This document shows, in pieces, positions 10,195 through 19,123 of a stretch of 64,000 nucleotides of DNA. The DNA is taken from positions 558,001 through 622,000 of the forward strand of contig NZ_CP010427.1 in the NCBI RefSeq assembly GCF_000815225.1. Direction: 5' to 3'. This stretch comes from Allofrancisella guangzhouensis (GTDB lineage Bacteria; Pseudomonadota; Gammaproteobacteria; Francisellales; Francisellaceae). A model generated the notes under the pieces. That model worked only from the letters and a program-made list of their open reading frames with translations, searched no databases and had not been told where the DNA came from. Within the stretch, counting starts at the first letter, position 1. The number at the start of each line of letters is the position of its first letter. The position numbers and the translations under genes are program-made.

Positions 10195-10395
10195 ATGGAT
10201 ATGAACGTCAAATTTGAGAATATGAAAGAGTTTAACAAAAAAAATTATATGCCGTTGTTAGAGAAAAATTACCATAATTTATTATCTAATCCAATAAATT
10301 ATTATTTTATGGGTGTAATAGTATCTTTAAAAGTTTTCTGTGCTAGAAACAACTTTACTTTTAATGAAAGTAATATAAAGATTATTAAGAAATAG
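10195..10395 (+). CDS. Small hypothetical protein (doubtful)
   Basis: An ATG-started frame of 66 residues (an in-frame GTG lies upstream at 10177), rich in Asn, Lys and Tyr, with one possible hydrophobic stretch around YYFMGVIVSLKVF. No ribosome binding site is obvious and no family is recognised. It sits in a 790-base stretch (9933-10721) between rppH and the next clear gene. Apart from this frame and a 33-codon frame further on, I see only AT-rich sequence there. It may be chance or a fragment. Confidence 0.3.
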   Translation: MDMNVKFENMKEFNKKNYMPLLEKNYHNLLSNPINYYFMGVIVSLKVFCARNNFTFNESNIKIIKK

Positions 10396-10532
10396 GTAAT
10401 AAACGTATTGGGTATACTAAGGCTAGTAAGCTGAGTTAGTTACATGATCTTAGTGTAAAGGGCGTCATATCGAGAATATTAGTTAGAACAAAAGTATACA
10501 GTTTACAAATTTGTAGGTTAAAAGGGAGCTAC

Positions 10533-10634
10533 ATGATTAAAAAAATAATAAATAAATTTAAAACAAGAAGGTTTGTCACTGAGTTTGAAATTTACAGATA
10601 TGAAAACAAGCTAAGGTTTGTAAAAGTTAGGTAA
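10533..10634 (+). CDS. Possible 33-residue small protein
   Basis: ATG frame preceded by a good ribosome binding site (GGGAG, 6 bases upstream). The product is MIKKIINKFKTRRFVTEFEI followed by 13 more residues, strongly basic, ending KVR. The Shine-Dalgarno match is the only support; no homologue is recognised. It could be a leader peptide for the gene starting 88 bases downstream. Confidence 0.3.
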   Translation: MIKKIINKFKTRRFVTEFEIYRYENKLRFVKVR

Positions 10635-10721
10635 TATTATATTATGAATGTTTTACTTCTAAGTCTGATTTAGGTAACATTATTGCCGCAAACAACTTAC
10701 AAACACAGGTGAAAACACGTT

Positions 10722-11654
10722 ATGTTAAGCTACCATAGTATAGGAACAATACATGAAGCATTTAAACTGGATCTTAGTGGTCAGTTGAAGAAATATTATT
10801 ACCGGGACGATTCTTATTTTGATTCATCTAGAATACTTAAGCATAACATTATGGAACCTCTATGGAATAGCAACTGTACTAACTTTAGAGGCTTCGAAAA
10901 AGATTATATGCGAACAAGATTTCTCAATACCCCTCTCCCTGATGGTAACGAATACTTTAGTCAAATTAGTGATGGGGCACTAGAAAAAGCTCTTTCTCTT
11001 TGGGGACAGTGGCTGCCTCGTATTGGATCCTTGACAGATCAACAAAATGTACCTGCTAGTGTGGTAATGGGCCTGTTTGATAGCGGGTTTCAACTGAAGT
11101 CAGCTCAACCTTATGAGGTATCATTCTTTAATGTAGAAAATAAATTATTAACTTATTCTACATTACAGCGCTTTGAACTCTGGAGACTTGATCAAAACTG
11201 GGAGCAGCTCTCTTTATTGGGTGTCTGTTATATGGTTAAAAAATTTTGTTTTCTCGGTCGTGATAATACCCAGCATCATTATGTAAGTAACTATATATCT
11301 GCCCAAGATAGTTGGAATTTACAAAAAGCTGTTTACTACTGTAATTCTAGGTTTAAGCCACTTCTTGAATCCCTCTTATATACTCGCTTTGGTATGGTGA
11401 ATCCAAGCTGGGAAAATTATCAATCACCGCTATCCCATACTTTGATCGGTAATGGGAAGCGCATTAGTGATACAACTCTCAATCGAATTCATGATCTGAT
11501 GAAAAAAGATTTTCCTAATTTTGCTCCTGAGCATATACAAGCCATAGGAACTAGAACTGATGTAGAGCTTAAAGGCAATCAAATTTATACAGCCTCCATG
11601 AAACGTCTAAATTATATTCGTCGCCCCTTAGGTGTTGGGTTAGTAGCTTTCTGA
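10722..11654 (+). CDS. Hypothetical protein, unrecognised family
   Basis: A 310-residue soluble protein with no signal peptide, no clear membrane helix and no motif I recognise. It is rich in aromatic residues (many Trp, Tyr and Phe), for example LEKALSLWGQWLPRIGSL and LQRFELWRLDQNWEQLSLL. The centre has CYYxxx-type segments (AVYYCNSRFKPLLESLLYTR) and the C-terminus is basic (YIRRPLGVGLVAF). A plausible ribosome binding site (AGGTGA) lies 9-10 bases before the ATG. It is isolated, with long non-coding sequence upstream and a convergent transporter downstream. The codons look slightly richer in C and G than neighbours, hinting at transfer, but this was not measured. Confidence 0.75.
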   Translation: MLSYHSIGTIHEAFKLDLSGQLKKYYYRDDSYFDSSRILKHNIMEPLWNSNCTNFRGFEKDYMRTRFLNTPLPDGNEYFSQISDGALEKALSLWGQWLPRIGSLTDQQNVPASVVMGLFDSGFQLKSAQPYEVSFFNVENKLLTYSTLQRFELWRLDQNWEQLSLLGVCYMVKKFCFLGRDNTQHHYVSNYISAQDSWNLQKAVYYCNSRFKPLLESLLYTRFGMVNPSWENYQSPLSHTLIGNGKRISDTTLNRIHDLMKKDFPNFAPEHIQAIGTRTDVELKGNQIYTASMKRLNYIRRPLGVGLVAF

Positions 11655-11689
11655 TATAGATAGATAATTACCAAAAAACTGTAGAGAGT

Positions 11690-12994
11690 TTAAGTTATGT
11701 TTCTTAACAATTTGCTTTTGTTACCTTTAAAATAAGACTGATGTGGTTTAATAAATGAACATAAAAAACCAACTATGAAAATTAGAGGAACACATAAAAA
11801 AGCCCAATAAAAAACAAAACTCTCTTGATCAAGGAACAAATAAAGAATTGTAGCTACAACAGTACCTACCGTAGTACTTAGTATGGCTCCAATTAAATTT
11901 CTCTTTTTACCATAGAAGCCATATAGTAGGCTAAAAGAAAGGGCTGCAATAGGGATGTTAAAAAGCAGCATCTTATCAAGTATTTGATTTATAGAAAACA
12001 CAGCTATAAAATAACTTAAGATAGCGATACCTAGTACTATTAGCCTATTGCTATTAGTAGCCTTGTTATAAGAACTATGAACAAAAATCACAGATGCCAT
12101 AGTGTTCCAAAGAGCAGCAATAGTTGTTGTAGCTATTAAAAACAAAATTACATAGAATCCTATCTCTATGCTTAGTGGTAGCTCTGTAGCTATAATGTGT
12201 GCTAGTGCTAGATCAGAATTATTTAAATTAAGTTGTTGTGTAAAGTTTGCAGTCGTTAGAATAGCAATTAAATAAAATAAACTTACTAGTATAGCTGTTG
12301 TTAGCATTGAATAAAATGCTATTTTGGGAGTTTTAGCAGAAAAGACTTTCTGACCATACCAAGGCGATAAAATATAAGTAAAACAAGTCAGTATCGCTAA
12401 AGATAAAGCAAATGAGAGTGGTAATTTATGTTGCAGATTATTAGTGATAGTGCTAGGTTGATGAGAGCTATAAAAATGGATGCCCAGAAAGACAAATAAT
12501 ATGATACAGAGTACAAAACTTATTTTATCTATTTGAATAATTGATCTAAGACCGGAACTTATAGTAGCAACAAACATAATGTTACAAGCAACAAAGGTAA
12601 CTAAAGCTTTTGGGTAGGTTGGAAAAATAATCTCTAAACATACCGTTATAGAGTGTATGAAATTTGCACCAAATCCTAGCATTGCTACCCACAAACAAAA
12701 GGCTGCAAATATTCCAAAGCTTTTGTTATAGCGATATTGGAAAAATTCAGTGACACTAATAGCATCAAAATTTTTCCATTTCTTTGCTACAGTAATAGCG
12801 TAAAAAAATAACCCTAAAAGAAATACTAAACCAAGTGAGGCAGCTGAAAAACCATATAAGTAGCCAAGACTAGAAAAGCCAATAAGAGTTGAAGTATTTA
12901 ATTCAGTCATTACTAGTGTGGCTGTAAGGGCAAAGAACCCGACCGTTTTTCCAGCTGTGAAGTAGTCTGTAGTCTCTGATTTATTGTAAGTCAT
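11690..12994 (-). CDS. Sodium:solute symporter family transporter, short N-terminus
   Basis: Polytopic protein of the sodium/solute symporter (SSS) superfamily, 434 residues with about a dozen hydrophobic helices. The family feature TTDYFTAGKTVGFFALTATL (the usual D-Y-x-x-G-G/K-R segment after TM1) stands almost at the N-terminus, followed by NTSTLIGFSSLGYLYGFS and further helices. Full members have 480 or more residues and an extra first helix. Here that helix is missing, and the 90 bases upstream do not encode it. The missing helix precedes the LeuT-fold core, so the protein could still work, or this may be a decaying gene. The substrate is unknown. Confidence 0.75.
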   Translation of the reverse strand: MTYNKSETTDYFTAGKTVGFFALTATLVMTELNTSTLIGFSSLGYLYGFSAASLGLVFLLGLFFYAITVAKKWKNFDAISVTEFFQYRYNKSFGIFAAFCLWVAMLGFGANFIHSITVCLEIIFPTYPKALVTFVACNIMFVATISSGLRSIIQIDKISFVLCIILFVFLGIHFYSSHQPSTITNNLQHKLPLSFALSLAILTCFTYILSPWYGQKVFSAKTPKIAFYSMLTTAILVSLFYLIAILTTANFTQQLNLNNSDLALAHIIATELPLSIEIGFYVILFLIATTTIAALWNTMASVIFVHSSYNKATNSNRLIVLGIAILSYFIAVFSINQILDKMLLFNIPIAALSFSLLYGFYGKKRNLIGAILSTTVGTVVATILYLFLDQESFVFYWAFLCVPLIFIVGFLCSFIKPHQSYFKGNKSKLLRNIT

Positions 12995-13084
12995 ATAATT
13001 CTGGCTCTAGTTAAATTATCTCAATCTCTTATTCAAATTCTTTTGCCATAATAATTAAGTCCTTATATTTGATTTAGATTCTAA

Positions 13085-13417
13085 TTATTTTTTTAAAATA
13101 TTAGTCCAAAATGCTAATTGTTGATTACGGTTATAATCTAGTATATTCAAATCAGCATAAACATTGAGAATACAATCTAGCTCTAATTTTGATTTATCTG
13201 TAGCGGTTACTTCAGAATAACGAAGGTAAGTTTGACTTTGCTCTTTCACTACATAGGTATCTAAAAATGGTTGCCATGGTTGAAAATTAATTACCTTGGT
13301 AGAGTTAGGATTTGATTTATCCCAATAGCTCCATAGCTTTGCTGCTTGCAATGAATTAACAAAAGCTATGCCCAAGAAAAACATTGTAAAATATCTGAAT
13401 AATTTAATTTTTTTCAA
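13085..13417 (-). pseudogene. DUF547 secreted protein, 3'-truncated
   Basis: Begins with a signal peptide (KLFRYFTMFFLGIAFVNSLQA) and the start of a DUF547 domain: LWSYWDKSNPNSTKVINF, FLDTYVV and ILDYNRNQQLAFWTN. The frame stops there after 110 residues, at the point where the family normally continues with N-x-YNA-LT; complete members have about 250-280 residues. The start is TTG, supported by AGAGG 7 bases upstream, and lies 3 bases after the stop of the CDP-alcohol transferase gene. Most of the domain is gone, so it is likely non-functional. Bases 13340-13572 recur at 54031-54263. Confidence 0.75.
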
Positions 13418-13420
13418 GTT

Positions 13421-14008
13421 TTACCTCTTTGTATAAAAATAAAATTCTCCAACTCGGTAAAAAGTTGTCCATAACACTAAAATTGTAAATAAAATACCTA
13501 GCCATAAAACCGTGGAGGGTAGCAAAATCATTATGATAAAGAAAATGAATGTTTCTGCTCTCTCCATTAAACCCGGTGAATAGTAGAAGCTTTTATGAGA
13601 CTCTTGTTGACTAAAAATACCTACTAATAAAAAGCTACTTACACAAGCTACTATGGACATCATCATAAATAATCCAACCCACGCAATTTGAGGTTGTGCA
13701 ATAAATAAAGCTATAATTATAAATGACTCCACAAACCTATCAGATAAAATATCAAGCATTGTTCCAAATGCTGATGAAGTATTCTGCATGCGAGCAATAG
13801 TTCCATCTAGAACATCTAAATACCCTGATAATAGTAGGAAAATCACAGCTAACCATGGCATCCATAATATAAGTAATGCACTTATAGCTCCTGTTATAAA
13901 TGATAGAGTAGTAATTGTGTTAGCACTTACATCCGAAGTTGATATGATCGCAGCTATAGTATTTATAAGATGCTTTTGAAACCAAGGTCTGATTGTTTGC
14001 TCTATCAT
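13421..14008 (-). CDS. CDP-alcohol phosphatidyltransferase family protein
   Basis: Membrane enzyme that joins a CDP-activated lipid to an alcohol (or a related transfer). 195 residues with several hydrophobic helices. The catalytic signature D-G-x2-A-R-x8-G-x3-D-x3-D is complete: D68, G69, A72, R73, G82, D86 and D90 (DGTIARMQNTSSAFGTMLDI). The alcohol acceptor cannot be told. It lies 14 bases downstream of the flavin disulfide reductase and 3 bases before the DUF547 gene, in one reverse-strand operon. Its 3' part is duplicated near the SRP RNA gene. Confidence 0.9.
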   Translation of the reverse strand: MIEQTIRPWFQKHLINTIAAIISTSDVSANTITTLSFITGAISALLILWMPWLAVIFLLLSGYLDVLDGTIARMQNTSSAFGTMLDILSDRFVESFIIIALFIAQPQIAWVGLFMMMSIVACVSSFLLVGIFSQQESHKSFYYSPGLMERAETFIFFIIMILLPSTVLWLGILFTILVLWTTFYRVGEFYFYTKR

Positions 14009-14022
14009 GTTTTTCTCTAGTA

Positions 14023-15426
14023 TTAAAATCTAAGTAAAAAACGAATTAACTTTTTAACTTTGTCACTATATAAAGTTGATGTGAAATATGAGCCAGCTAT
14101 GCGTTTGTTAAGTTCACTAATTGTCGGGTAAGGAACAATATGAGAAGCCATTTGTTTAACTTTTAGTTTATGTTTGATAGCCATAGTCCATTGCGTGATA
14201 AGTTCACCTGCCTGTTCACCTGCGATACTAGCACCTAATATATAACCTTTTTTATTAACAGCTACTTTTATTAAACCATTTGTTGAGAGATTAGCTTGAG
14301 CACGATCATTATTTTCATAAGATAGTGATAGTATTGTAGCTCCTTTCTCTGCTGCTTCTTTTATTGACATACCTGTATGAGCTATTTCTGGAGTAGTATA
14401 TATAGCCCATGGGAAGCTTGAATAGTCAACTTTAGCTGGTAATTTAAACAACATATTTTGAATAACAATACCAGCATGATATCCAGCCGTATGTGTAAAT
14501 TGAAATGGACTTGCCAAGTCGCCAATCGCAAATACATTTTTATAATTAGTTCGTAACCTTGAATCAACATCAACACCTCTAGGCGAGTGTTTAATGCCAG
14601 CCTTTTCTAAATTAAGCTTTTCTATATTAGGTTGTCTACCTGTTGCAACTAATAGATGAGATCCTTCATAAGAGTGTTCACCACTACTAAGCTTAATACC
14701 TTGCTCTGATTTTGCAACTTTTGTAATTTTTGCATTTGTTATAATACCAATATCTAGTTTGTTAAATTCGTTTAAAATAATTTGTTTACACTCAGTGTCA
14801 GCTGGTCCTAATATGGCTGGTCCTGCTTCTAAAATTGTTACCTTAGAACCTAGCAAAGCATGAGCTTGTGCTAATTCTGCTCCAATAGGTCCACCACCCA
14901 AAACAAGTAAATGTTCTGGTTGTTTATCTAGGCTAAAAATCGTTTCATTAGTAGCATAGTCAACACTATCTAATCCTTTTATTGGAAAAATTCTAGCTCT
15001 AGAGCCTGTTGCTAGAACTATGTATTTAGCTTTAATTTGAGTATTGCCCGCTTGTACTGTATTTTTGTCAACTAAATGAGCATATTCTTGGATAACTTCT
15101 ACGCCAAGGGACTCAAAACGCTCAACAGAGTCATGAGGAGCTATTTCCTCTATCACTTTTTGAACATGTGCTTGTACTTTCTTATAATTGGTAGAGAAAC
15201 TCTCAATATCAATACCAAACTTATCTGCTCGGTGGCAGTTATGCATAACTCTTGATGCTTCAATCATCGCTTTAGATGGCACACAACCATAATTTAGGCA
15301 ATCTCCACCCATTTTACCACCCTCACAAAGGATAACTTTAGCCCCCATTTGTACAGCTCCAGCCGCCACTGATAAACCACCTGAACCACCACCAATTACA
15401 CATATGTCAGTTTTTATTTGTTTCAT
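14023..15426 (-). CDS. Pyridine nucleotide-disulfide oxidoreductase (mercuric reductase/lipoamide dehydrogenase-like)
   Basis: Class I flavoprotein disulfide reductase, 467 residues. N-terminal FAD site CVIGGGSGGLSVAAGA, redox disulfide C43/C48 in GGDCLNYGCVPSKA, NAD(P)-binding LLVLGGGPIGAELAQA, and the second FAD segment VFAIGDLA. In lipoamide dehydrogenases the C-terminal base is His in H-P-T; here the matching segment is VPYPTISE, with Tyr, as in some mercuric reductase-like relatives. The 2-oxoacid dehydrogenase role is therefore unlikely. No MerA-type terminal Cys pair is present. It sits between TVP38 and the CDP-alcohol transferase, separated by 2 and 14 bases. The substrate is unknown. 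Confidence 0.88.
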   Translation of the reverse strand: MKQIKTDICVIGGGSGGLSVAAGAVQMGAKVILCEGGKMGGDCLNYGCVPSKAMIEASRVMHNCHRADKFGIDIESFSTNYKKVQAHVQKVIEEIAPHDSVERFESLGVEVIQEYAHLVDKNTVQAGNTQIKAKYIVLATGSRARIFPIKGLDSVDYATNETIFSLDKQPEHLLVLGGGPIGAELAQAHALLGSKVTILEAGPAILGPADTECKQIILNEFNKLDIGIITNAKITKVAKSEQGIKLSSGEHSYEGSHLLVATGRQPNIEKLNLEKAGIKHSPRGVDVDSRLRTNYKNVFAIGDLASPFQFTHTAGYHAGIVIQNMLFKLPAKVDYSSFPWAIYTTPEIAHTGMSIKEAAEKGATILSLSYENNDRAQANLSTNGLIKVAVNKKGYILGASIAGEQAGELITQWTMAIKHKLKVKQMASHIVPYPTISELNKRIAGSYFTSTLYSDKVKKLIRFLLRF

Positions 15427-15428
15427 AA

Positions 15429-16121
15429 TTACGCTCGCTTAATTTTTCTGTAAATAACCGGAACTAATGACAAAATAGCTAAGCCAATAATCGGTAGAAT
15501 AAATTGTAGTTCAAAAATAACGCTCATATTTAATTCTTTATCTTGCTGTAATGCAAAGCCTAAACCTGTACCAACCCATGTATAGATTAATGAACCTGGT
15601 ATAATGCCAATTAGAGTAGCCCAAAAGAATGTAGATAGACGAATACCTAGTGCACCACAAGCTATGTTAATGGCAAAAAATGGGAATATTGGAATTAAGC
15701 GCAAGGTAAGTAAATAATTAAAGGCATTATCCTCAAATCCATTACGCAGTTTTTCAATACTACCACTAGCTTTAGTTTTAAGTGACTCACCAAAGGCGGT
15801 TTTGACTGCCAGAAAAATTAGGCATGAGCCAATAGTAGCACCTAAAATAACCCAGACCACACCAGGAAATAAACCAAATAAAAAACCTCCTAGTAAGGTC
15901 ATGACAGTAGCGCCAGGTACTGAGAAAGCTACAATAATGATATAGGTAACAATAAATATTAAAGAACTTAACCAAAAATGAGTATGTGTCCAAACTAATA
16001 GACTATTATAGCGTTGCTTTATCATTGCTAATGTCAGGTATTTTTGTCCTCCAAAAGCAAAAAATAATACTAATCCTACAATCAGTATTATTATTGGTAA
16101 ATAACGTTTAATTTTATTCAT
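15429..16121 (-). CDS. TVP38/TMEM64 (DedA-like VTT domain) membrane protein
   Basis: 230-residue inner-membrane protein with about five to six hydrophobic segments. The VTT/SNARE-associated core is visible: FSVPGATVMTLLGGFLFG, VVWVILGATIGSCLIFL and LRLIPIFPFFAINIACGALG, the F-P-F-x-x-x-N pattern being typical. Relatives have been proposed to move lipids or maintain membrane potential; the exact role is uncertain. First gene of the reverse operon TVP38, flavin reductase, CDP-alcohol transferase, DUF547. This grouping is one I recall in other bacteria, which suggests a shared membrane-lipid task. Confidence 0.88.
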   Translation of the reverse strand: MNKIKRYLPIIILIVGLVLFFAFGGQKYLTLAMIKQRYNSLLVWTHTHFWLSSLIFIVTYIIIVAFSVPGATVMTLLGGFLFGLFPGVVWVILGATIGSCLIFLAVKTAFGESLKTKASGSIEKLRNGFEDNAFNYLLTLRLIPIFPFFAINIACGALGIRLSTFFWATLIGIIPGSLIYTWVGTGLGFALQQDKELNMSVIFELQFILPIIGLAILSLVPVIYRKIKRA

Positions 16122-16186
16122 TTTTTTTGTTCATGGAACCTAAATATTTATAGTTATTTATTTTATGAATATAAATGCTGTTACAG

Positions 16187-18550
16187 CTATTCTAGACCAA
16201 GCGCTTCAGATGATGCTTTTCCAATAGCATAGTTATTTAATTTATCCCAATTGCTATCCCAAAACATAATACCACCAACGTTAATATTATAGTTACTTTC
16301 CAGCACTTGCACAGCTTTCTTAACTTCTGTTGGTTCAGCATAATATGTAGAAATACCTGCTGATGGAGATGCAAGTAAGCCTATTATAAGCTTATTTTCT
16401 GGCACCCCAGAGAATCCTGGGATTTTATATTCTAACTTATTCATCCAACCCAAGTAATTTTCTTCAATAAATTCTGCTGTAGCAGGTTTTGCACTTATGT
16501 AATTATTATTGTACATTTGAGGCTGTACATAGTTAATATCATCTAATGCTTCATTAAGTATAGGTACAAAGTAGTTCCATACTGTCCCACCCGTGCTAGG
16601 TACAGGAATAGTAGGACTAGGATATACAGTAACATTCTCAGGAGAGACAACAATTAGCTTGTCACTACCTAGAGCCTGTCTTAGTTTATGTATAGTATCA
16701 GCAACTACTGCAGGAGGAGTTGAATAACCTTCGATATCTAGATCTGCTCCATCAAGATTATTATCATTTATGATTTTGGTTAAACTTTCTACAAATGTGT
16801 CAGGATGCTCAAATAAACTATCCCAATGCCCATTTTGTCCACCAATGGAAATTAAAACTTTCTTGCCATCATTCTGCCATTTTTTGATAAGATCTGTTGG
16901 CATCACGTCAACATCTAAAGATCCATCTGATTTTGAGTTAGCAAAAGCCATAATCACGATAGTTGCTGTTGGATAAACATCATCGGCGTCTGACTGACCA
17001 CAAAAATCTTTTGAAAATCCACACCAGAAGATAGAAAGTTGCTTACTAGCTTCTGGAAGAACCGCAAACATGACTTTTAGATTGATACTATCCTGATCAG
17101 CGACAAAAGAATTAGGGTTTATATTAGCCTTATATCCAGAGATATTATCAGCTGTTATATTCCAAGTATCACCATCTTTTGGCAATTCTTCTGTATATAC
17201 ACCATTATCTGCTACTTTTAATAACTGACTAGAGCCACTATTACTTGTAAAATGTAAAGTTGTTTCTTTATCGTTTGGCATATCTGATACAGTTACGATT
17301 ACTCTCACACTAGCTATTTTTGTAGTAGTAAAGTTAAGCTGCGCATCTGCGCTGTTTCCTGTTGTAACAGTTACAACTATTGGTTGAGCTTCATAGCTAT
17401 AACCGTTATAAGTAAAGCTTTTAGCAGAAATAGTGTATTTTAGGCCCTCATCTGAAGCTAGTAAATTATCTATTACTGTAGCTGATGTGAAGTTAACCTC
17501 TCCCTGTGATACTACATCCCCGGTACTATTTTTAATTGTATAAGTAGTTGATTTAACCGCATTATTATCTGCACTAGCTGTTAGGTTTATAGATCCTACT
17601 TGTGCTTGCTTATAATTTATTGAAATGTTTTTAGTTTCATCTTTAGCTATAGAGAAGCTATTAGGAGTTGCTATACCTTGACTTGTTCCAATAGATGCTA
17701 CTTGGACTTTTAGTTTACCAGCTGGTACATCTATTTTAGCTTTAGAACCCCAGGCTGCATTTTTAATTTCTGCTACTTTAACATCATTTTCATTGAAAAT
17801 ACTTATACTAGGTTTCTCATCTGATGTTATAAAACTAGGTTTTGTAGGTATTGTAAAATCTAACGTAGCCATTTCTTGAGCAGGATCTTCACCTATTAGC
17901 TTCCAAGGTCCCCATTCTCCAGAAGTTTCAGGATTGTTACCTTGAGTCCAATATTTAGCTTCGTATATAGAGCCATTATAGGTTACTTGGTCGCCTCCAT
18001 TATAAATAGCGGAAGGATCCCAAGCTTTTATCCCTGGTGTAGGTTCAGGGGCAGGCTTTGCAGTATAAGTTAACGCAATAGTTGTAGTAGCAGCTGAAAC
18101 TGTTACTGTAGAAGGAGAAATAGTTCCTTCGTCATTTTTAAGTTTAACGGTATAAGTTTCTGAAGCATCTTTTGGATACTCTAAAGTAACCTTACCATTT
18201 GAAACAGCAAAAGTTCCTTTTGAACTTACAAAATCAACTTCAGCGGTAGTAGGAAGTTCACCGTTAATAGAAACACTTGCTGTAACCTGCTCAGAAGGAG
18301 TTGGACTTGGCCCAGGACCTGTTTCATCCCAAGCATCAGCACCATATGTTCCAGCAGGTTTATATGCAGCTATTTTACACCAGCCGCTCTGTGGCCAAGG
18401 TTTACATTTATAAGTTTTGCCCTCATCAGTTACAATAGTACCTGCAGAATAGCTACTTAGATTGGAAGTAGACCAGGCTTCAGCAGCAAAAGCTGAAGAC
18501 CCCATTAGGGTTAAGGTTACTACCGAGACTAATTTTCTTTTTATATCCAT
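16187..18550 (-). CDS. Secreted GH18 chitinase with two chitin-binding modules
   Basis: Endo-type chitin hydrolase (787 residues). A signal peptide (1-22, ending SSAFA) is followed by a CBM5/12-type module (about 24-75, AW...GTIVTDEGKTYKCK), an Ig-like region (about 85-165), a second CBM5/12 module (174-220, KAWDPSAIYNGGDQVTYNG), further beta-rich repeats, and a C-terminal GH18 domain (about 495-785). The catalytic D-x-x-D-x-D-x-E is intact: D600, D603, D605 and the acid E607 in DGADLDIEGY. The ribosome binding site is AAGGAG. A palindrome lies just upstream. Likely used to degrade environmental chitin or host glycans. Confidence 0.95.
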   Translation of the reverse strand: MDIKRKLVSVVTLTLMGSSAFAAEAWSTSNLSSYSAGTIVTDEGKTYKCKPWPQSGWCKIAAYKPAGTYGADAWDETGPGPSPTPSEQVTASVSINGELPTTAEVDFVSSKGTFAVSNGKVTLEYPKDASETYTVKLKNDEGTISPSTVTVSAATTTIALTYTAKPAPEPTPGIKAWDPSAIYNGGDQVTYNGSIYEAKYWTQGNNPETSGEWGPWKLIGEDPAQEMATLDFTIPTKPSFITSDEKPSISIFNENDVKVAEIKNAAWGSKAKIDVPAGKLKVQVASIGTSQGIATPNSFSIAKDETKNISINYKQAQVGSINLTASADNNAVKSTTYTIKNSTGDVVSQGEVNFTSATVIDNLLASDEGLKYTISAKSFTYNGYSYEAQPIVVTVTTGNSADAQLNFTTTKIASVRVIVTVSDMPNDKETTLHFTSNSGSSQLLKVADNGVYTEELPKDGDTWNITADNISGYKANINPNSFVADQDSINLKVMFAVLPEASKQLSIFWCGFSKDFCGQSDADDVYPTATIVIMAFANSKSDGSLDVDVMPTDLIKKWQNDGKKVLISIGGQNGHWDSLFEHPDTFVESLTKIINDNNLDGADLDIEGYSTPPAVVADTIHKLRQALGSDKLIVVSPENVTVYPSPTIPVPSTGGTVWNYFVPILNEALDDINYVQPQMYNNNYISAKPATAEFIEENYLGWMNKLEYKIPGFSGVPENKLIIGLLASPSAGISTYYAEPTEVKKAVQVLESNYNINVGGIMFWDSNWDKLNNYAIGKASSEALGLE

Positions 18551-18571
18551 TTTTCTCTCCTTAGTTTTAAT

Positions 18572-18589
18572 GTAAACAGTTATGTTTAC
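18572..18589. promoter_or_regulatory. Palindromic operator candidate upstream of the GH18 chitinase
   Basis: GTAAAC (18572-18577), six bases, GTTTAC (18584-18589): a perfect 6+6 inverted repeat about 22 bases before the reverse-strand start codon, where a repressor or activator could act. The remaining sequence up to the tRNA at 18873 is AT-rich with nothing else recognised. Confidence 0.35.
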
Positions 18590-18872
18590 CCATTGTAATT
18601 ATAGCTATAAGTCAATATATTTGGTAGGTGGATTATTAATAATCATTGGTTGTAACTTGACTATCAAGTTTTTGACTAATGTATAGAAATTATGTGTTGA
18701 TTTGGCTATATTAGAGGATGAAGATTACCATATTGCTACTGATAGGTTAGCTTAGAAGGTAAATAATTAAATACACTTTATTAACTTTATTATTATCTAA
18801 TTAACTTTCTTAGATATGAATTTTGTCTTTTATGAGCATGCCGAAAGGATTGAATTTAAATGCATCAATAAG

Positions 18873-18949
18873 TGGTAGCTATGACTGGACTTGAACCAGT
18901 GACCCCAGCATTATGAATGCTGTGCTCTAACCGACTGAGCTACATAGCC
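18873..18949 (-). tRNA. tRNA-Met (CAT), elongator
   Basis: A 77-nt cloverleaf reads on the reverse strand from GGCTATG to CATAGCT followed by A and an encoded CCA. D stem GCTC/GAGC, anticodon stem CAGCA/TGCTG with loop TTCATAA (anticodon CAT), T arm ACTGG-TTCAAGT-CCAGT. The first acceptor pair is G-T (wobble), then six Watson-Crick pairs. It matches the elongator tRNA-Met of E. coli closely, so an initiator or tRNA-Ile2 identity is unlikely. Confidence 0.93.
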
Positions 18950-19123
18950 ACAAATGATGTGCATATTATAGTGGATTTTGTATTTTTGTCAATATTAATT
19001 GATTTTCGTAATAAAAAAATTCTACTAAAAGCTTTATTACTTGCTAAAGGATGTATTTTTGTAGTACGATATAGGCCAAGTATATAAAAAGAGTATAACT
19101 CTAAAATTAGAAAATAGAATAAG

